DNA of 64,000 bases from positions 3,224,001 to 3,288,000 of the forward strand of contig NZ_RJKL01000001.1 of assembly GCF_003751945.1 (NCBI RefSeq), read 5' to 3'. Shown here in pieces: positions 7,571 to 17,345 of this stretch. The notes under the pieces are model-generated. The model saw only the letters and a list, made by a program, of their open reading frames with translations. It was not told where the DNA came from and searched no databases. The stretch is from Couchioplanes caeruleus. GTDB taxonomy: Bacteria; Actinomycetota; Actinomycetes; Mycobacteriales; Micromonosporaceae. Every line of letters starts with the position of its first letter. The first letter of the stretch is position 1. The position numbers and the translations under genes were made by a program.

Positions 7571-8920
7571 TCAGCGGGTGCCGGTACCCACCGGGGTGCT
7601 CTCGTCGCCCAGCGGCGGGGTGACGTGGGTGAACTCCTCGCGGGGGGCGTGTAGCTGGCCCAGCGAGATCACCTCGCGCTTGAGCACGAAGGCGAGGGTC
7701 CAGTCGGCCAGCACGCGGACCTTGCGGTTGAACGACGGGATGCGGCTCATGTGGTACGTGCGGTGCATGAACCACGCCGGGAGGCCCTTGAGCTTCACGC
7801 CGTAGATCTTCGCCACGCCCTTGTAGAGGCCGAGGCTGGCGACGCTGCCGGCGTACTTGTGCTTGTAGTCCTTGGGGACGCCGCCGTAGATGACCTGGCG
7901 GATGTTGTCGGCGAGCACCGCGGCCTGGCGGACGGCGTGCTGGGCGCTCGGCGAGCACCAGGCGCCCGGGCTGGTCAGGTCGGGGACCTGCGCACAGTCG
8001 CCGGCCGCCCACGCGCCGTCGAGAACCCGGTCGCCGTCGACGACCTGAAGGGTGGGCAGGCAGGTGACGTGGCCGCGGGGGCCGCGGGGCAGGTCGGTCT
8101 GGTCGAGCATCGGCGACGGCTTGACGCCGGCCGTCCAGACGATCGTCTCGGCGTGGAAGACCTCGCCGTCGGAGAGGTGGACCTCGCCGTCGACGCACGA
8201 CTCCATGCGGGTCTCGAGGCGGATGTCGATGCCGCGCTTGCGGAGCTGGCGGGCGGCGTACGCGCCCATCTCCGGGCCGACCTCGGGCAGGATCCGGTTG
8301 GACGCCTCCACGAGGACGAACCGGACCTCTTCCTTCTTCAGCTCCGGGTAGTACTTGAGGCCGTCGCGGACGACGTCCTCCATCTCGGCCAGCGCCTCGA
8401 CGCCCGCGTAGCCGCCGCCCACGAAGACGAAGGTCAGCGAGGCCCGGCGCACCCCGGGGTCGGGGGTGACGGCCGCGACGTCGAGCCGGTCGAGGATGTG
8501 GTTGCGCAGGTAGATGGCCTCACCGATGGTCTTGAAGCCGATGCCCCGCTCGCGCAGGCCGGGGATGGGCAGGACCCGGGAGACGGAGCCCGGCGCCACG
8601 ATGATGTGGTCGTACGCGATCTCCTTGATCGGCCCCTCGATCGGCTGCACGGTCACCGTCTTGCGGGCGTGCTCGATCCGGGTGACCTCGCCCGAGACGA
8701 TGTGGCAGCGCTTGAGCTCACGGCGCAACGGCACCACCGAGTGACGCGGCGAGATGTTGCCGGCCGCCGCCTCGGGCAGGAACGGCTGGTACGTCATGTG
8801 CGGCTGGGGGTCGATGACGACCACCTCGGCCCGGCGGGCGTTGACCTTCTTCGACAGGCGCAGGGCGGCGTAGAGCCCCACGTGACCTGCGCCGACTACC
8901 ACGATGCGTTGCGGTTTCAC
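7571..8920 (-). CDS. ndh: Type II NADH dehydrogenase (NDH-2)
   Basis: The 449-residue FAD enzyme starts KPQRIVVVGAGHVGL, a Rossmann fold for FAD at about 5-20. A second nucleotide-binding fold FVFVGGGYAGVE near 165-177 binds NAD(H), and AAGDCAQVPD near 308 is the conserved FAD contact of this family. The C-terminal region holds the amphipathic membrane-association segment typical of NDH-2. The enzyme passes electrons from NADH to quinone on the inner face of the membrane without pumping protons. The length matches actinobacterial NDH-2. A related ferredoxin- or sulfide-quinone reductase is less likely, because the quinone-reductase cysteine pair is not seen. Confidence 0.85.
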   Translation of the reverse strand: MKPQRIVVVGAGHVGLYAALRLSKKVNARRAEVVVIDPQPHMTYQPFLPEAAAGNISPRHSVVPLRRELKRCHIVSGEVTRIEHARKTVTVQPIEGPIKEIAYDHIIVAPGSVSRVLPIPGLRERGIGFKTIGEAIYLRNHILDRLDVAAVTPDPGVRRASLTFVFVGGGYAGVEALAEMEDVVRDGLKYYPELKKEEVRFVLVEASNRILPEVGPEMGAYAARQLRKRGIDIRLETRMESCVDGEVHLSDGEVFHAETIVWTAGVKPSPMLDQTDLPRGPRGHVTCLPTLQVVDGDRVLDGAWAAGDCAQVPDLTSPGAWCSPSAQHAVRQAAVLADNIRQVIYGGVPKDYKHKYAGSVASLGLYKGVAKIYGVKLKGLPAWFMHRTYHMSRIPSFNRKVRVLADWTLAFVLKREVISLGQLHAPREEFTHVTPPLGDESTPVGTGTR

Positions 8921-9046
8921 GTACTCATCATTCCGCCCCGGACGGATCGACGCCTCGTTCTGTGATCAATCCCAAACCGCGAAGTCAAGAGTGGTCACGG
9001 GGATATTTCGGTTTCAGTTCGCTGAGAACTTAGGGTGGGCTCCCCA

Positions 9047-9610
9047 TCACGCTCGGCGTAGCAAACGGGCCAGCAGCAGGGTCAGGCCGACCGCCGCGGC
9101 CAGGCCCACCAGGCTCGCCAGGACGAACGCCGGACCGGCCAGCCCGGCGGTCAGCCCGAGGGCGATCACGGTCAGCACGGCCGAGCCGAGGACCACCGCG
9201 CCGGCCCGGGCCAGCCAGGCCGTGACGACGTCCGCGGTGACCACCGCGTCGTACGGCAGCACCGCCGCCAGCGCGGACAGGGTATGCCCGGCGTACAGCA
9301 GGGTCGCCACCGCGAGCACCCGCCAGAGCGCGATCCGGGCGTCGTACCAGGTGGTGTCGAGGATCCAACCGCCGACGACGGTGAGCGCGGCGACGGTCGG
9401 CCCGCGGCCCCGGGGCGCGAGCGCCGGGTACACGGCCACGACCGCCAGCAGGGCCACCGAGCGGCTCAGGACCAGCGACACCGGCCAGGCGACCAGCAGC
9501 GCCGCGAGGAAGGCGAGGCCGATGCCGCCGCGGACGAGCAGGGGCAGGACGGTCGCGCGGGCGGTGGCCGTACGCACCCGCGCGACGCGGCCCGTGATGC
9601 CGGCGCGCAT
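9047..9610 (-). CDS. Polytopic membrane protein, last gene of the MoxR operon
   Basis: The 187-residue product has no recognised domain but about five hydrophobic spans: residues 22-45, 47-65, 75-95, 118-145 and 152-180. The ATG at 9610 lies one base after the DUF58 stop, so translation is probably coupled. An upstream in-frame start inside the DUF58 gene was rejected. Similar small membrane proteins close MoxR-DUF58 operons in other actinomycetes, where they may help anchor the complex. No enzymatic motif is visible. Confidence 0.7.
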   Translation of the reverse strand: MRAGITGRVARVRTATARATVLPLLVRGGIGLAFLAALLVAWPVSLVLSRSVALLAVVAVYPALAPRGRGPTVAALTVVGGWILDTTWYDARIALWRVLAVATLLYAGHTLSALAAVLPYDAVVTADVVTAWLARAGAVVLGSAVLTVIALGLTAGLAGPAFVLASLVGLAAAVGLTLLLARLLRRA

Positions 9611-9611
9611 G

Positions 9612-10975
9612 TCAGCGACCCCTCGGCGCCGAGGCGAGCCGCGCCACGTCGCGCAGCACCAGGTCGAGGCTGCCCGCACCGGCCCAGGTCACCACGGGTA
9701 CGCCGTGCTCCCGCAGCCGGCCCAGCACGTTCTCGCGCTCCAACCGCCACAAGCGGGTCGCGAGCGGCGTCCACTGGTTGTGCTGCGGCGGCGCGGCACC
9801 GACCGGCAGCGTGTCGACGGCCACGGTGTAGCGACCGGACTGCACCAGCCCCGCCAGCATGTCCGCCGCCCGCGGGTCGACCAGCGGGGTCAGCACCATC
9901 ACGAGGGCGTCGGAGGAGACGTTGTGGGCACCGAAGACGTGCTGCTCCTGGTCGCCGGTGTCCGCACGGACGTCCAGCAGCCACTCCAGCACGGTCAGAT
10001 ACTGCCGACGGCCGGTCGCGGGGCGCAGGCGGCGGGCCGACGCGCCGTACTCGGCCAGCGAGACCCGGTCGCCGCGCTGCAGATAGTGCTCGGCGATGGC
10101 GGCGGCGGCCCGGACGGTCGTGTCCAGCACGGACGCCGCGCCCTTCACGCCGCCGGAGGCACCGGCCTCGCCCAGGACGTCGAGCAGAATGAGCACCTCG
10201 GCGTCGCGGTCGGACAGGGTCGAGGCCACGTGCAGATCCCGGGTACGCAGCGAGACCCGCCAGTCGATCCGGCGCAACCGGTCGCCGGGCGCGAACGGGC
10301 GTACCCCCGCGAGCTCGCCGCCCTCGCCCGGCCGGCGCGACCGGTGGTTGCCGACCAGCCCGGCCGCCGCAGGCATCGCCTCGGTGGCCGCGAACGGCTC
10401 GGTTTCCGGATAGACCCGCACGCCCCGGGCCGGGACCACGACCGGGCGGCAGGCCAGCAGGCCGCCGCACGCGGCCACCCGGGCCGCGGCCGGGCCCACA
10501 TCGTGGCGGCCCCACCGCTGTGCCGTGCCGGGCAGGTCGACGGCGGTCCAGGCGTCCGCCGCGACGCTGACGGCGAAGGGCCGGTCGGCGTCCTCCAGGC
10601 GCAGCCACGGCGAGGTCCGGGTACGCATCACCACCAGGTCGTACGCGATGACGTCGGGATTGCCGACGGTGACCGAGGCCGCGACCGCGCCCCCCTCGAC
10701 GATGTGGTCCTCGTCGGCGTCGATCCGCAGCTCCGGCGCGGACCGGGGCATGCGCCGCAGGCTCACCGCCGCGCCGATCGCGAACGGCGCGGCGAGCAGC
10801 ACCAGGTCGACCCGGCCGAGCGCGACGCCGAGAACCAGCAGCAGGCCGGTGAGCAGCACCGTGCGCCCCAACGCCCGGGTCGGCACCCAGACCGGCGGCG
10901 CCCAGCCCTCGTCGGCCGCCGCCGCCTCGCTCGGAGGAGGCACCGCGGCCCGCAGCGTCGGCGGGTCGGTGACGG

Positions 10976-10979
<4 letters not shown>
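9612..10979 (-). CDS. DUF58 domain protein (von Willebrand-like, MoxR partner)
   Basis: The 455-residue protein has two hydrophobic spans near residues 37-72, then a beta-rich segment, then the DUF58 core with GDRLRRIDWRVSLRTRDL near 235-252 and a vWA-like fold after it (LILLDVLGEAG). In MoxR operons DUF58 proteins are thought to be the vWA partner acted on by the AAA+ ATPase. The GTG at 10979 overlaps the MoxR stop by four bases (GTGA), which fixes the start. It sits in an operon with MoxR, a DUF4129 protein and two small membrane proteins. Confidence 0.88.
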
Positions 10980-11986
<1,007 letters not shown>

Positions 11987-11999
11987 CGATCCACCCTTC

Positions 12000-12599
12000 T
12001 CAGATCTTCTCCAGCGCGTCGACCCATGCCGACAGCTCCCGGGACTTCGGCGGCCGACGCCCCGGCTCCTCCAGCATCCGCCACAGCGGCTCGCCCAGCA
12101 GTTCGCGCGCGCGGCGGGGATCCGACGAACGGGTGACGCCGTGCCGCAGCCGCAGCCGCTCGTCGGCGAGTTCCGCCAGCGCGGGCTGCACGATACGCGA
12201 GAACCGGTCGGCGTCGTGCTGCGCGGAGTCCAATTGCCACTCCCACCGGCGTACGGCCGTCCGCAGTGTGTCGTTGCCGGCGAACTGGCCGGCGCCGACG
12301 TCGCTCGTGCGGCGACGACCCCGGGGTGCCGGCGGCGGGGCGACTTCGGACACCCCGAGCATGATCAGGCGCAATGCCGTGAATGCGGCCACGACGAGCG
12401 GGATCGGGAGCTTGATGCCCTGGGACCGCAGCACGGCGACGGTGACCGTGGTGGCCACGGCGACCAGCAGCACATTGCCGGTGACCCGGGCGGCTCGCGA
12501 GCGGGGCTTCGCGCCGGCCCGCGCCGGCTCGGCGGCGGTGGCGGGTTCGGCGGAGGCGCCGAAGAGATCCTCGAGGCCGCCGTCGGGGTCGCGGCTCAC
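12000..12599 (-). CDS. Membrane protein of unknown function in the MoxR operon
   Basis: The 199-residue protein has an acidic N-terminus, two predicted spans (about 38-57 and 65-85) and a soluble helical C-terminal half rich in Arg and Glu. The GTG start overlaps the stop of the DUF4129 gene by four bases, showing coupled translation. No family could be recognised. Its position between the DUF4129 and MoxR genes suggests it belongs to the same membrane complex. Confidence 0.75.
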   Translation of the reverse strand: MSRDPDGGLEDLFGASAEPATAAEPARAGAKPRSRAARVTGNVLLVAVATTVTVAVLRSQGIKLPIPLVVAAFTALRLIMLGVSEVAPPPAPRGRRRTSDVGAGQFAGNDTLRTAVRRWEWQLDSAQHDADRFSRIVQPALAELADERLRLRHGVTRSSDPRRARELLGEPLWRMLEEPGRRPPKSRELSAWVDALEKI

Positions 12600-13300
12600 G
12601 ACGGCACCCCCGCGCCGAGGTCGGCGCGCAGCCGCTCCAGCGCCGACACGGCCTGGCGTCGCATCTGGTCGTCGACGGTGTGCGTGGCGTACCGAGCCTG
12701 GCGGTAGACGTGCGCGAACGGGGTCAGCACGGCCGCCTCGACCCGCTGCTCGGCGAGCAGCCGGGCGACCAGGTCCGTGGGGCTGTCACCGGCGTGGCGC
12801 GGCGTACCCGCCGCCGCCGCGGCCTGTTCCAGGCGCACCCAGCAGGCGATCACGGCGCGGCGGGGGTCACGGTCGGTGTCGGAAAGCTCCTGCAGGCCGG
12901 CGTCGAGGGCGGCGACCAGGTCCTCCGCCGTACGTGTCTCGGAGCGGGCCGGGGCCCGGCGGCCGCCGCGGCGCGAGCGCCGGCGGCCCTGGTCGCGCAG
13001 CACGGCCCACACCACCAGGGCGAGCACCACCACCGCGGCCAGGCCGAGCACGACCCACGCCGCGGTGTCCATCCAGTCCGGCAGCTCGCGGGCGGCCTCC
13101 ACCGGCTCCCGGCTCGCCGACACGGTCGGCTCGGGGGCCGGCGGCAGCAGCGGCGCGGCGGTCTCCTCGACCTCGAGCCCGGCGTTCGGGTTGAAGCGCT
13201 CGAGCTGCGGTGCGGACCGGGTCGCGGCGAGCGAGGCGAGGAAGAGCAGCGCGAGGACGGCGGCCAGCGGCCACCAGCGACGCAGCGCGGCGAGATCCAA
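12596..13300 (-). CDS. DUF4129 domain protein
   Basis: The 234-residue protein has an N-terminal membrane span (about 10-26), a proline-rich periplasmic stretch, a second span (about 82-104) and a C-terminal DUF4129 domain. That domain contains WVRLEQAAAAAGTPRHAGD and, later, VYRQARYA. DUF4129 proteins often accompany MoxR-DUF58 pairs and transglutaminase-like proteins. The start is a TTG at 13300 with only a weak ribosome site, so the exact N-terminus is uncertain. The gene starts 48 bases after the uracil-DNA glycosylase stop on the same strand and may share its transcript. Confidence 0.8.
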   Translation of the reverse strand: MDLAALRRWWPLAAVLALLFLASLAATRSAPQLERFNPNAGLEVEETAAPLLPPAPEPTVSASREPVEAARELPDWMDTAAWVVLGLAAVVVLALVVWAVLRDQGRRRSRRGGRRAPARSETRTAEDLVAALDAGLQELSDTDRDPRRAVIACWVRLEQAAAAAGTPRHAGDSPTDLVARLLAEQRVEAAVLTPFAHVYRQARYATHTVDDQMRRQAVSALERLRADLGAGVPS

Positions 13301-13348
13301 TGCTCAGGCTCTGATCCGTGATCGGCGGGACGGGGGGCAGGACACGAA

Positions 13349-14086
13349 TCATGCCAGGCCCGCGAGCCGTTTCGCACTGACGAAGACGTCGTCCAGCATC
13401 ACGGGTGTCAGCCGGCCGGTGAAGGTGTTCTGCTGCGACACGTGATAGCAGCCGAGCAGGTCGGGCACGCCCGGGAGGACGACGTGGGCGCCGTGGCCGA
13501 ACGCCGGCCGGGGGACGGGGGGCTTCCGGCCGTACACCTCACGCAGGACCGGCCACCATGCCGCCCACGCGAACGCGCCGAGCGCGACCACGACCCGCAG
13601 AGTGGGCCGGATCAGGGACACCTCCCGGTGCAGCCACGGCGCGCAGGTGTCGCGCTCGGCGGGCAGCGGCTTGTTGTCCGGCGGCGCGCAGCGGACCGCG
13701 GAGAAGATCCGCAGGTGCCGCAGGGCGAGGCCGTCGTCGGCGGAGACGCTCGTCGGCTGGTTGGCGAGGCCGGCCCGGTGCAGCGCGGCGAAGAGGACGT
13801 CGCCGGAGCGGTCGCCGGTGAAGATCCGCCCGGTGCGGTTGCCGCCGTGCGCGGCGGGGGCGAGGCCCAGGATCGCGATCGGCGCGTCGCCGGCCCCGAA
13901 CCCCGGGACGGGGCGTCCCCAGTAGGTCTGCTCGCGGAAGGAGGCACGCTTGGCGACGGCGACCTGTTCACGCCAGGTGACCAGCCGGGGGCAGGCGAAG
14001 CAATCCGCGACGCCGGCGTCCAGCACGGTAAGGTCCGGCGCCTCGGCCGCGTGGGTGGCGACGTCTTCGGGGGTACGGCTGGGCAC
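13349..14086 (-). CDS. Uracil-DNA glycosylase, family 5 (UDGb)
   Basis: The 245-residue protein removes uracil or related damaged bases from DNA. Motif A is [19 protein letters not shown], where the family 1 catalytic Asp is replaced by Ala, which is diagnostic of UDGb. The second motif is [13 protein letters not shown] near 216-228. Four cysteines are placed as expected for a 4Fe-4S cluster: Cys29 and Cys32 (DCFACPR), then one in SAVRCAPP and one in RDTCAPW. The start is a GTG. The length matches actinobacterial family 5 enzymes. Confidence 0.9.
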   Translation of the reverse strand: MPSRTPEDVATHAAEAPDLTVLDAGVADCFACPRLVTWREQVAVAKRASFREQTYWGRPVPGFGAGDAPIAILGLAPAAHGGNRTGRIFTGDRSGDVLFAALHRAGLANQPTSVSADDGLALRHLRIFSAVRCAPPDNKPLPAERDTCAPWLHREVSLIRPTLRVVVALGAFAWAAWWPVLREVYGRKPPVPRPAFGHGAHVVLPGVPDLLGCYHVSQQNTFTGRLTPVMLDDVFVSAKRLAGLA

Positions 14087-14134
14087 CCGTCCAGCAGAGC
14101 ATCCGGGCGTACGGACCGGGGAGCCGGGGTGGAT

Positions 14135-14461
14135 TCAGCCCGCCCGCCGCAGGCAGAGCAGGTAACCGTCGCCCGCGGTGCTGGTGTAGAGGAAGTACTC
14201 CTCGTCGGCCTCGAAGAACCGCTCGCAGGACCGGCTCGCGGAGTCGCTCTCGCCGTCGACGCGACCGACCACGGTGAAGGCGGCGGCGGCCTCGGCGCAG
14301 CCGACGAGCTTCGCGCCGGGGTGTGCCGCCGAGGCGGAGAGGCAGTCGCCGACGGCGGCGTCCTCGGCGGCGTCGCCGGGCGCCAGCAGCGACCCGACGA
14401 TCACGAGCGTCGCCAGGGCCACCACGGCCGCCGCGACGCGCCGCACGACCAGATTTCCCAC
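14135..14461 (-). CDS. Small secreted or membrane-anchored protein (LppU/SCO3897-like)
   Basis: The 108-residue protein has an N-terminal hydrophobic segment (about 5-28) and a soluble C-terminal part with four cysteines (GDCL, VGCAEA, SCERF and LLCLRR), likely two disulfides. The layout resembles actinobacterial LppU-like proteins, though this is a weak match. GGAGGGAGG upstream of the GTG fixes the start. It follows the membrane gene ending at 14516 on the same strand. No function is known. Confidence 0.65.
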   Translation of the reverse strand: MGNLVVRRVAAAVVALATLVIVGSLLAPGDAAEDAAVGDCLSASAAHPGAKLVGCAEAAAAFTVVGRVDGESDSASRSCERFFEADEEYFLYTSTAGDGYLLCLRRAG

Positions 14462-14491
14462 GTCAGGTCCTCCCTCCCCGGGGGCCTAACG

Positions 14492-14510
14492 AGCCGGCGG
14501 CGCTCCGGCT
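14492..14510 (-). terminator. Short hairpin after the PadR-linked membrane gene
   Basis: AGCCGG at 14492-14497 pairs with CCGGCT at 14505-14510 across a 7-base loop, five bases beyond the stop at 14516. It may be a weak terminator separating this gene from the one at 14135. Confidence 0.4.
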
Positions 14511-14515
14511 TCTCC

Positions 14516-15484
14516 CTAGCGGCTCGCCGCGGGCGACGGCGTCGCGGGCGACGGCGTCGCGGCGCTCTTCGACGGGGTGGCCTTGGGGGCGGCGCTCGGC
14601 ATGCGGAACGGGGCGCCGCTCGCACAGTACGGATACACGCCGCCCTCCTTCTCCTCGCCGGTCTCGGTGCTCTCGTCGTAGCAGTACGGGTCGCCGAGGT
14701 GGATCGGCTGACCGTTCTGGTCGAAGAGGCGGGCGTTCGTCACCAGCCGGCCCTGCTCGTCATAGACGAACACGTCCTGCACACCGCTGTACGGGTTGTC
14801 GTAGTTGACGTCCGAGTAGTACGAGTTGCGGGTGCTGCTGTCGACGTCGAGGAAGCCGGCCAGCCCGATCATGATGAGGACGACCGTGGCCCCGTACATG
14901 GACAGGCGTGACCATTGCGGCAGGCGCGCCGCCCGCCGGCCGAACCAGATCGAGCCGAGCACCGCGAGGGCGAGCAGGATCAGCGCGACGATCTCGCTGT
15001 CGCCGATGCGGGGCAGCAGACCGAGCGGCCGTCCGGTGTTGTCGAGGATGTCGGCGACGACCATCGCCACGAGATAGCCGCGCAGCACCCACCAGGCCGG
15101 GCGCAGGAGACGGAGGAAGTCGCTGACCCGCTCGTACCCGACGGCCTTACCGAAGCGCGCGTCGGCCTTGCGCAGCGTCGGGAGGACGTGGTCACGCAGC
15201 GCGGGCGTGACCTGGTCACGCAGGCCGGCGATGACGCGCGGGCGGCTGCTCGGCGGATCGGGGAAGCCGCCCACGAAGGGCGCCGCGCCGCGCAGGTCCG
15301 CGGCGTACGCCTCGGGGCTGCCCAGCCGGTCGGTGAGCGAACCCTCACCGTCGGCCATGACCTCCGTCAGGTGCTCGGTCAGGTCCTCGAGCAGCTCGTC
15401 GCGCTGCGCCTCGGGCAGATCGCCGAGGGCCGCGCGGACCGCGTACACATATGCGGTGATCTCGTCCTGGGCCGTGGGTTTCAC
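14516..15484 (-). CDS. Membrane protein coupled to a PadR regulator (HAAS-like N-terminus)
   Basis: The 322-residue protein begins with a cytosolic helical region that resembles HAAS/DUF1700 modules (AYVYAVRAALGDLPEAQRDE near 10-29, then LEDLTEHLTEV). Four hydrophobic spans follow between about 140 and 235. The C-terminal portion is extracytoplasmic, with DPYCYDE and YPYCAS as a likely disulfide, and ends in a Pro/Ser/Thr tail (ATPSPATPSPAASR). The GTG at 15484 overlaps the PadR stop by four bases, so it is translationally coupled and is the likely regulatory target. PadR plus HAAS-domain membrane protein is a common bacterial pairing of unclear function. Confidence 0.8.
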   Translation of the reverse strand: MKPTAQDEITAYVYAVRAALGDLPEAQRDELLEDLTEHLTEVMADGEGSLTDRLGSPEAYAADLRGAAPFVGGFPDPPSSRPRVIAGLRDQVTPALRDHVLPTLRKADARFGKAVGYERVSDFLRLLRPAWWVLRGYLVAMVVADILDNTGRPLGLLPRIGDSEIVALILLALAVLGSIWFGRRAARLPQWSRLSMYGATVVLIMIGLAGFLDVDSSTRNSYYSDVNYDNPYSGVQDVFVYDEQGRLVTNARLFDQNGQPIHLGDPYCYDESTETGEEKEGGVYPYCASGAPFRMPSAAPKATPSKSAATPSPATPSPAASR

Positions 15485-15819
15485 GCCGTCCCCCGCTCGC
15501 AAAGCAGATCGTTCATCGTTGAAGCGAACTCGTTCCAGATCTTGCCCGACCGCTCCAACTCGGCCTGGCCGGCGCTGTTCAGCGCGTAGTACTTCCGGTG
15601 CGGACCCTCGATGCTGGGCACGACGTAGGTATTGAGCAACCCGGCGTTGAACAGCCGGCGCAGCGTGCCGTAGACGCTGGCGTCCCCGACCTCGGCCAGC
15701 CCGGCGGTCCGCAGGCGGCGCAGGATGTCGTATCCGTAACCGTCGTCCTCGCGCAGGGCGGCGAGCACCGCGAGATCCAGCACACCCTTGAGGAGCTGGG
15801 TCGTATCCACGCGCAGCAC
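15481..15819 (-). CDS. PadR-family transcriptional regulator
   Basis: The 112-residue protein is a short, single-domain PadR repressor. The winged helix carries LAALREDDGYGYDILRRL, then DASVYGTLRRLFNAGLL and the wing GPHRKYYALNSAG. These are the hallmark residues of PadR subfamily 1. The C-terminal helix forms the dimer. It is co-transcribed with the membrane gene at 14516, overlapping by four bases. A 19-bp palindrome lies two bases upstream of the GTG, which suggests autoregulation. A second GTG nine bases downstream is an alternative start. Confidence 0.92.
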   Translation of the reverse strand: MLRVDTTQLLKGVLDLAVLAALREDDGYGYDILRRLRTAGLAEVGDASVYGTLRRLFNAGLLNTYVVPSIEGPHRKYYALNSAGQAELERSGKIWNEFASTMNDLLCERGTA

Positions 15820-15821
15820 AG

Positions 15822-15840
15822 TACTTCGCGATGCGAAGTA
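15822..15840. promoter_or_regulatory. Palindromic operator upstream of the padR gene
   Basis: TACTTCGC at 15822-15829 and GCGAAGTA at 15833-15840 are perfect inverted arms around GAT. The site abuts the padR start, so a bound dimer would cover the transcription or translation start. Its size and symmetry suit a PadR dimer. Confidence 0.75.
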
Positions 15841-15903
15841 GTGTCAAAAGATCGAAGGCGAGTAAGGCGTCAGCACCGTCCAGTTGAGGTTGCCGCGCCT
15901 GAA

Positions 15904-15926
15904 GTGAGCCGGGCGTCCGGCCTCAC
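15904..15926 (-). terminator. Hairpin overlapping the ppx stop codon
   Basis: GTGAGCCGG at 15904-15912 pairs with CCGGCCTCAC at 15917-15926 with one bulged base and a 4-base loop. It spans the ppx stop codon at the end of the eno-ftsB-DUF501-ppx series and may end that transcript. Confidence 0.5.
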
Positions 15927-16828
15927 ACCAGCGAGAAGGCGATCCCGTCGAGGATGTCGTGCTCGCTGGCGATCACCGACGCCTTGTTCGCCCGCTCCAT
16001 GATGATGCGCAGGATCAGGGCACCCGCGCCGATCACGTCCGCGCGGCCCGGATGCATCACCGGCAGGTCGAGCCGGTCCGCGACCGTCGACCCGAGGATG
16101 TCGGCGGTCACCTTCGTCACGTCGTCGCGGTGGATCCGGGCGTGGTGGATCTGCCGGGGGTCGTACTCGGGGAGTCTCAGGGCCAGCGCCGCGACGGTGG
16201 TGACCGAGCCGGCCAGGCCGATCAGGGTCGCCGTGCCGTGACCCGAGACCGCGCGCAGGGCGTTGTCGACCGTCTTGGTGATGTCGCGCTCGGCGGCCTG
16301 GATCTCCGCCGGGGTCGGCGGGTCGCCGTGCAGATGCCGCTCGGTCATCCGGACGCAGCCGATGTCCACGGACACGGCGTGCTTCACCTCGCGGAAGCCG
16401 ACCACGAACTCGGTGGAACCGCCGCCGATGTCGACGACCAGGTATGGCGGCTCCGCGTCCAGGCCGTGCAGAGCGCCGGTGAAGGACAGCCGGGCCTCCT
16501 CGTCGCCGGTGATCACCTCGGGCTCCACGCCGAGCACCGAACGGACCATCGTGCGGAACTCCTCCGCGTTGGAGGCGTCCCGGGAGGCCGAGGTGGCGCA
16601 CATGCGCACGCGGTCGACGCCCAGTTCGGCGATCTCCGCCGCGTAGCCCACCAGGGCCTTACGGGTGCGCTCGATCGCCTCCGGCGCCAGCCGTCCGGTG
16701 CTGTCGACACCCTCGCCGAGCCGGACGATCTCCATCCGGCGGGCGACGTCCGTCAGCTTTCCCCCCGCCACGTCGGCGATGAGCAGACGGATCGAGTTGG
16801 TGCCACAGTCGATGGCGGCGACTCTCAC
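15923..16828 (-). CDS. ppx: Exopolyphosphatase (Ppx/GppA family)
   Basis: The 301-residue protein has the ASKHA phosphate-binding loop AAIDCGTNSIRLLIAD at 4-19 and the second phosphate loop VDIGGGSTEFVVG near 138-150. The single-domain length (about 300 residues) is the short actinobacterial type, lacking the C-terminal HD module of E. coli Ppx. It hydrolyses polyphosphate, and in some members pppGpp. It lies 9 bases after the acetyltransferase stop and closes the eno-ftsB-DUF501 group, as in other actinobacteria. The start is a GTG. Confidence 0.93.
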   Translation of the reverse strand: MRVAAIDCGTNSIRLLIADVAGGKLTDVARRMEIVRLGEGVDSTGRLAPEAIERTRKALVGYAAEIAELGVDRVRMCATSASRDASNAEEFRTMVRSVLGVEPEVITGDEEARLSFTGALHGLDAEPPYLVVDIGGGSTEFVVGFREVKHAVSVDIGCVRMTERHLHGDPPTPAEIQAAERDITKTVDNALRAVSGHGTATLIGLAGSVTTVAALALRLPEYDPRQIHHARIHRDDVTKVTADILGSTVADRLDLPVMHPGRADVIGAGALILRIIMERANKASVIASEHDILDGIAFSLV

Positions 16829-16837
16829 TCAGGGCTC

Positions 16838-17341
16838 CTATAGATGCAGCAACATCCGCTTGTTGCCGAGCGTATTCGGCTTCACCCGTTCGAGGTCGAG
16901 GAACTCGGCAACGCCCTCGTCGTACGAGCGCAGCAACTGCTCGTAGACGGCGTGCGGCACCGGGGCGCCGTCGATCTCTTCGAAGCCGAAGGAGCCGAAG
17001 AAGCGGGTCTCGAAGGTCAGGCAGAACACCCGGGCCACGCCCAGCTCCCGCGCGGCGCCGAGCAGCTCCGCGACCAGGCGATGGCCGATCTTCATGCCGC
17101 GGTGGGCGGGGTCGACGGCGACCGTACGGATCTCCGCCAGGTCCTCCCACATGACGTGCAGGGCGCCACACCCGATGACCCGGTCCTGCTCCGCATCCAC
17201 GGCCACCCAGAACTCCTGGACGCTCTCGTACAGCGTGACGGTGGCCTTGCTGAGCAGCCTGCGGTCCTCGGTGTACGTGTCCACGAGCGCCCGGATGGCC
17301 TTCACGTCGGCGGTACGGGCCCGGCGGATCTCGATCCCCAC
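16838..17341 (-). CDS. GNAT N-acetyltransferase, amino-acid N-acetyltransferase-like
   Basis: The 167-residue protein is a single GNAT domain. The acetyl-CoA motif A is present as IRTVAVDPAHRGMKIGHRL near 73-91, followed by LGVARVFCLTFETRFFGSFGF, which resembles the amino-acid N-acetyltransferase (ArgA-type) enzymes that acetylate glutamate in arginine synthesis. The GTG at 17341 was chosen because it starts four bases after the DUF501 stop; a GTG at 17377 would overlap that gene. The substrate is not proven. It sits within the ppx-DUF501-ftsB group, where it is not universal, so it may be an insertion into that block. Confidence 0.8.
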   Translation of the reverse strand: MGIEIRRARTADVKAIRALVDTYTEDRRLLSKATVTLYESVQEFWVAVDAEQDRVIGCGALHVMWEDLAEIRTVAVDPAHRGMKIGHRLVAELLGAARELGVARVFCLTFETRFFGSFGFEEIDGAPVPHAVYEQLLRSYDEGVAEFLDLERVKPNTLGNKRMLLHL

Positions 17342-17345
17342 CGGC

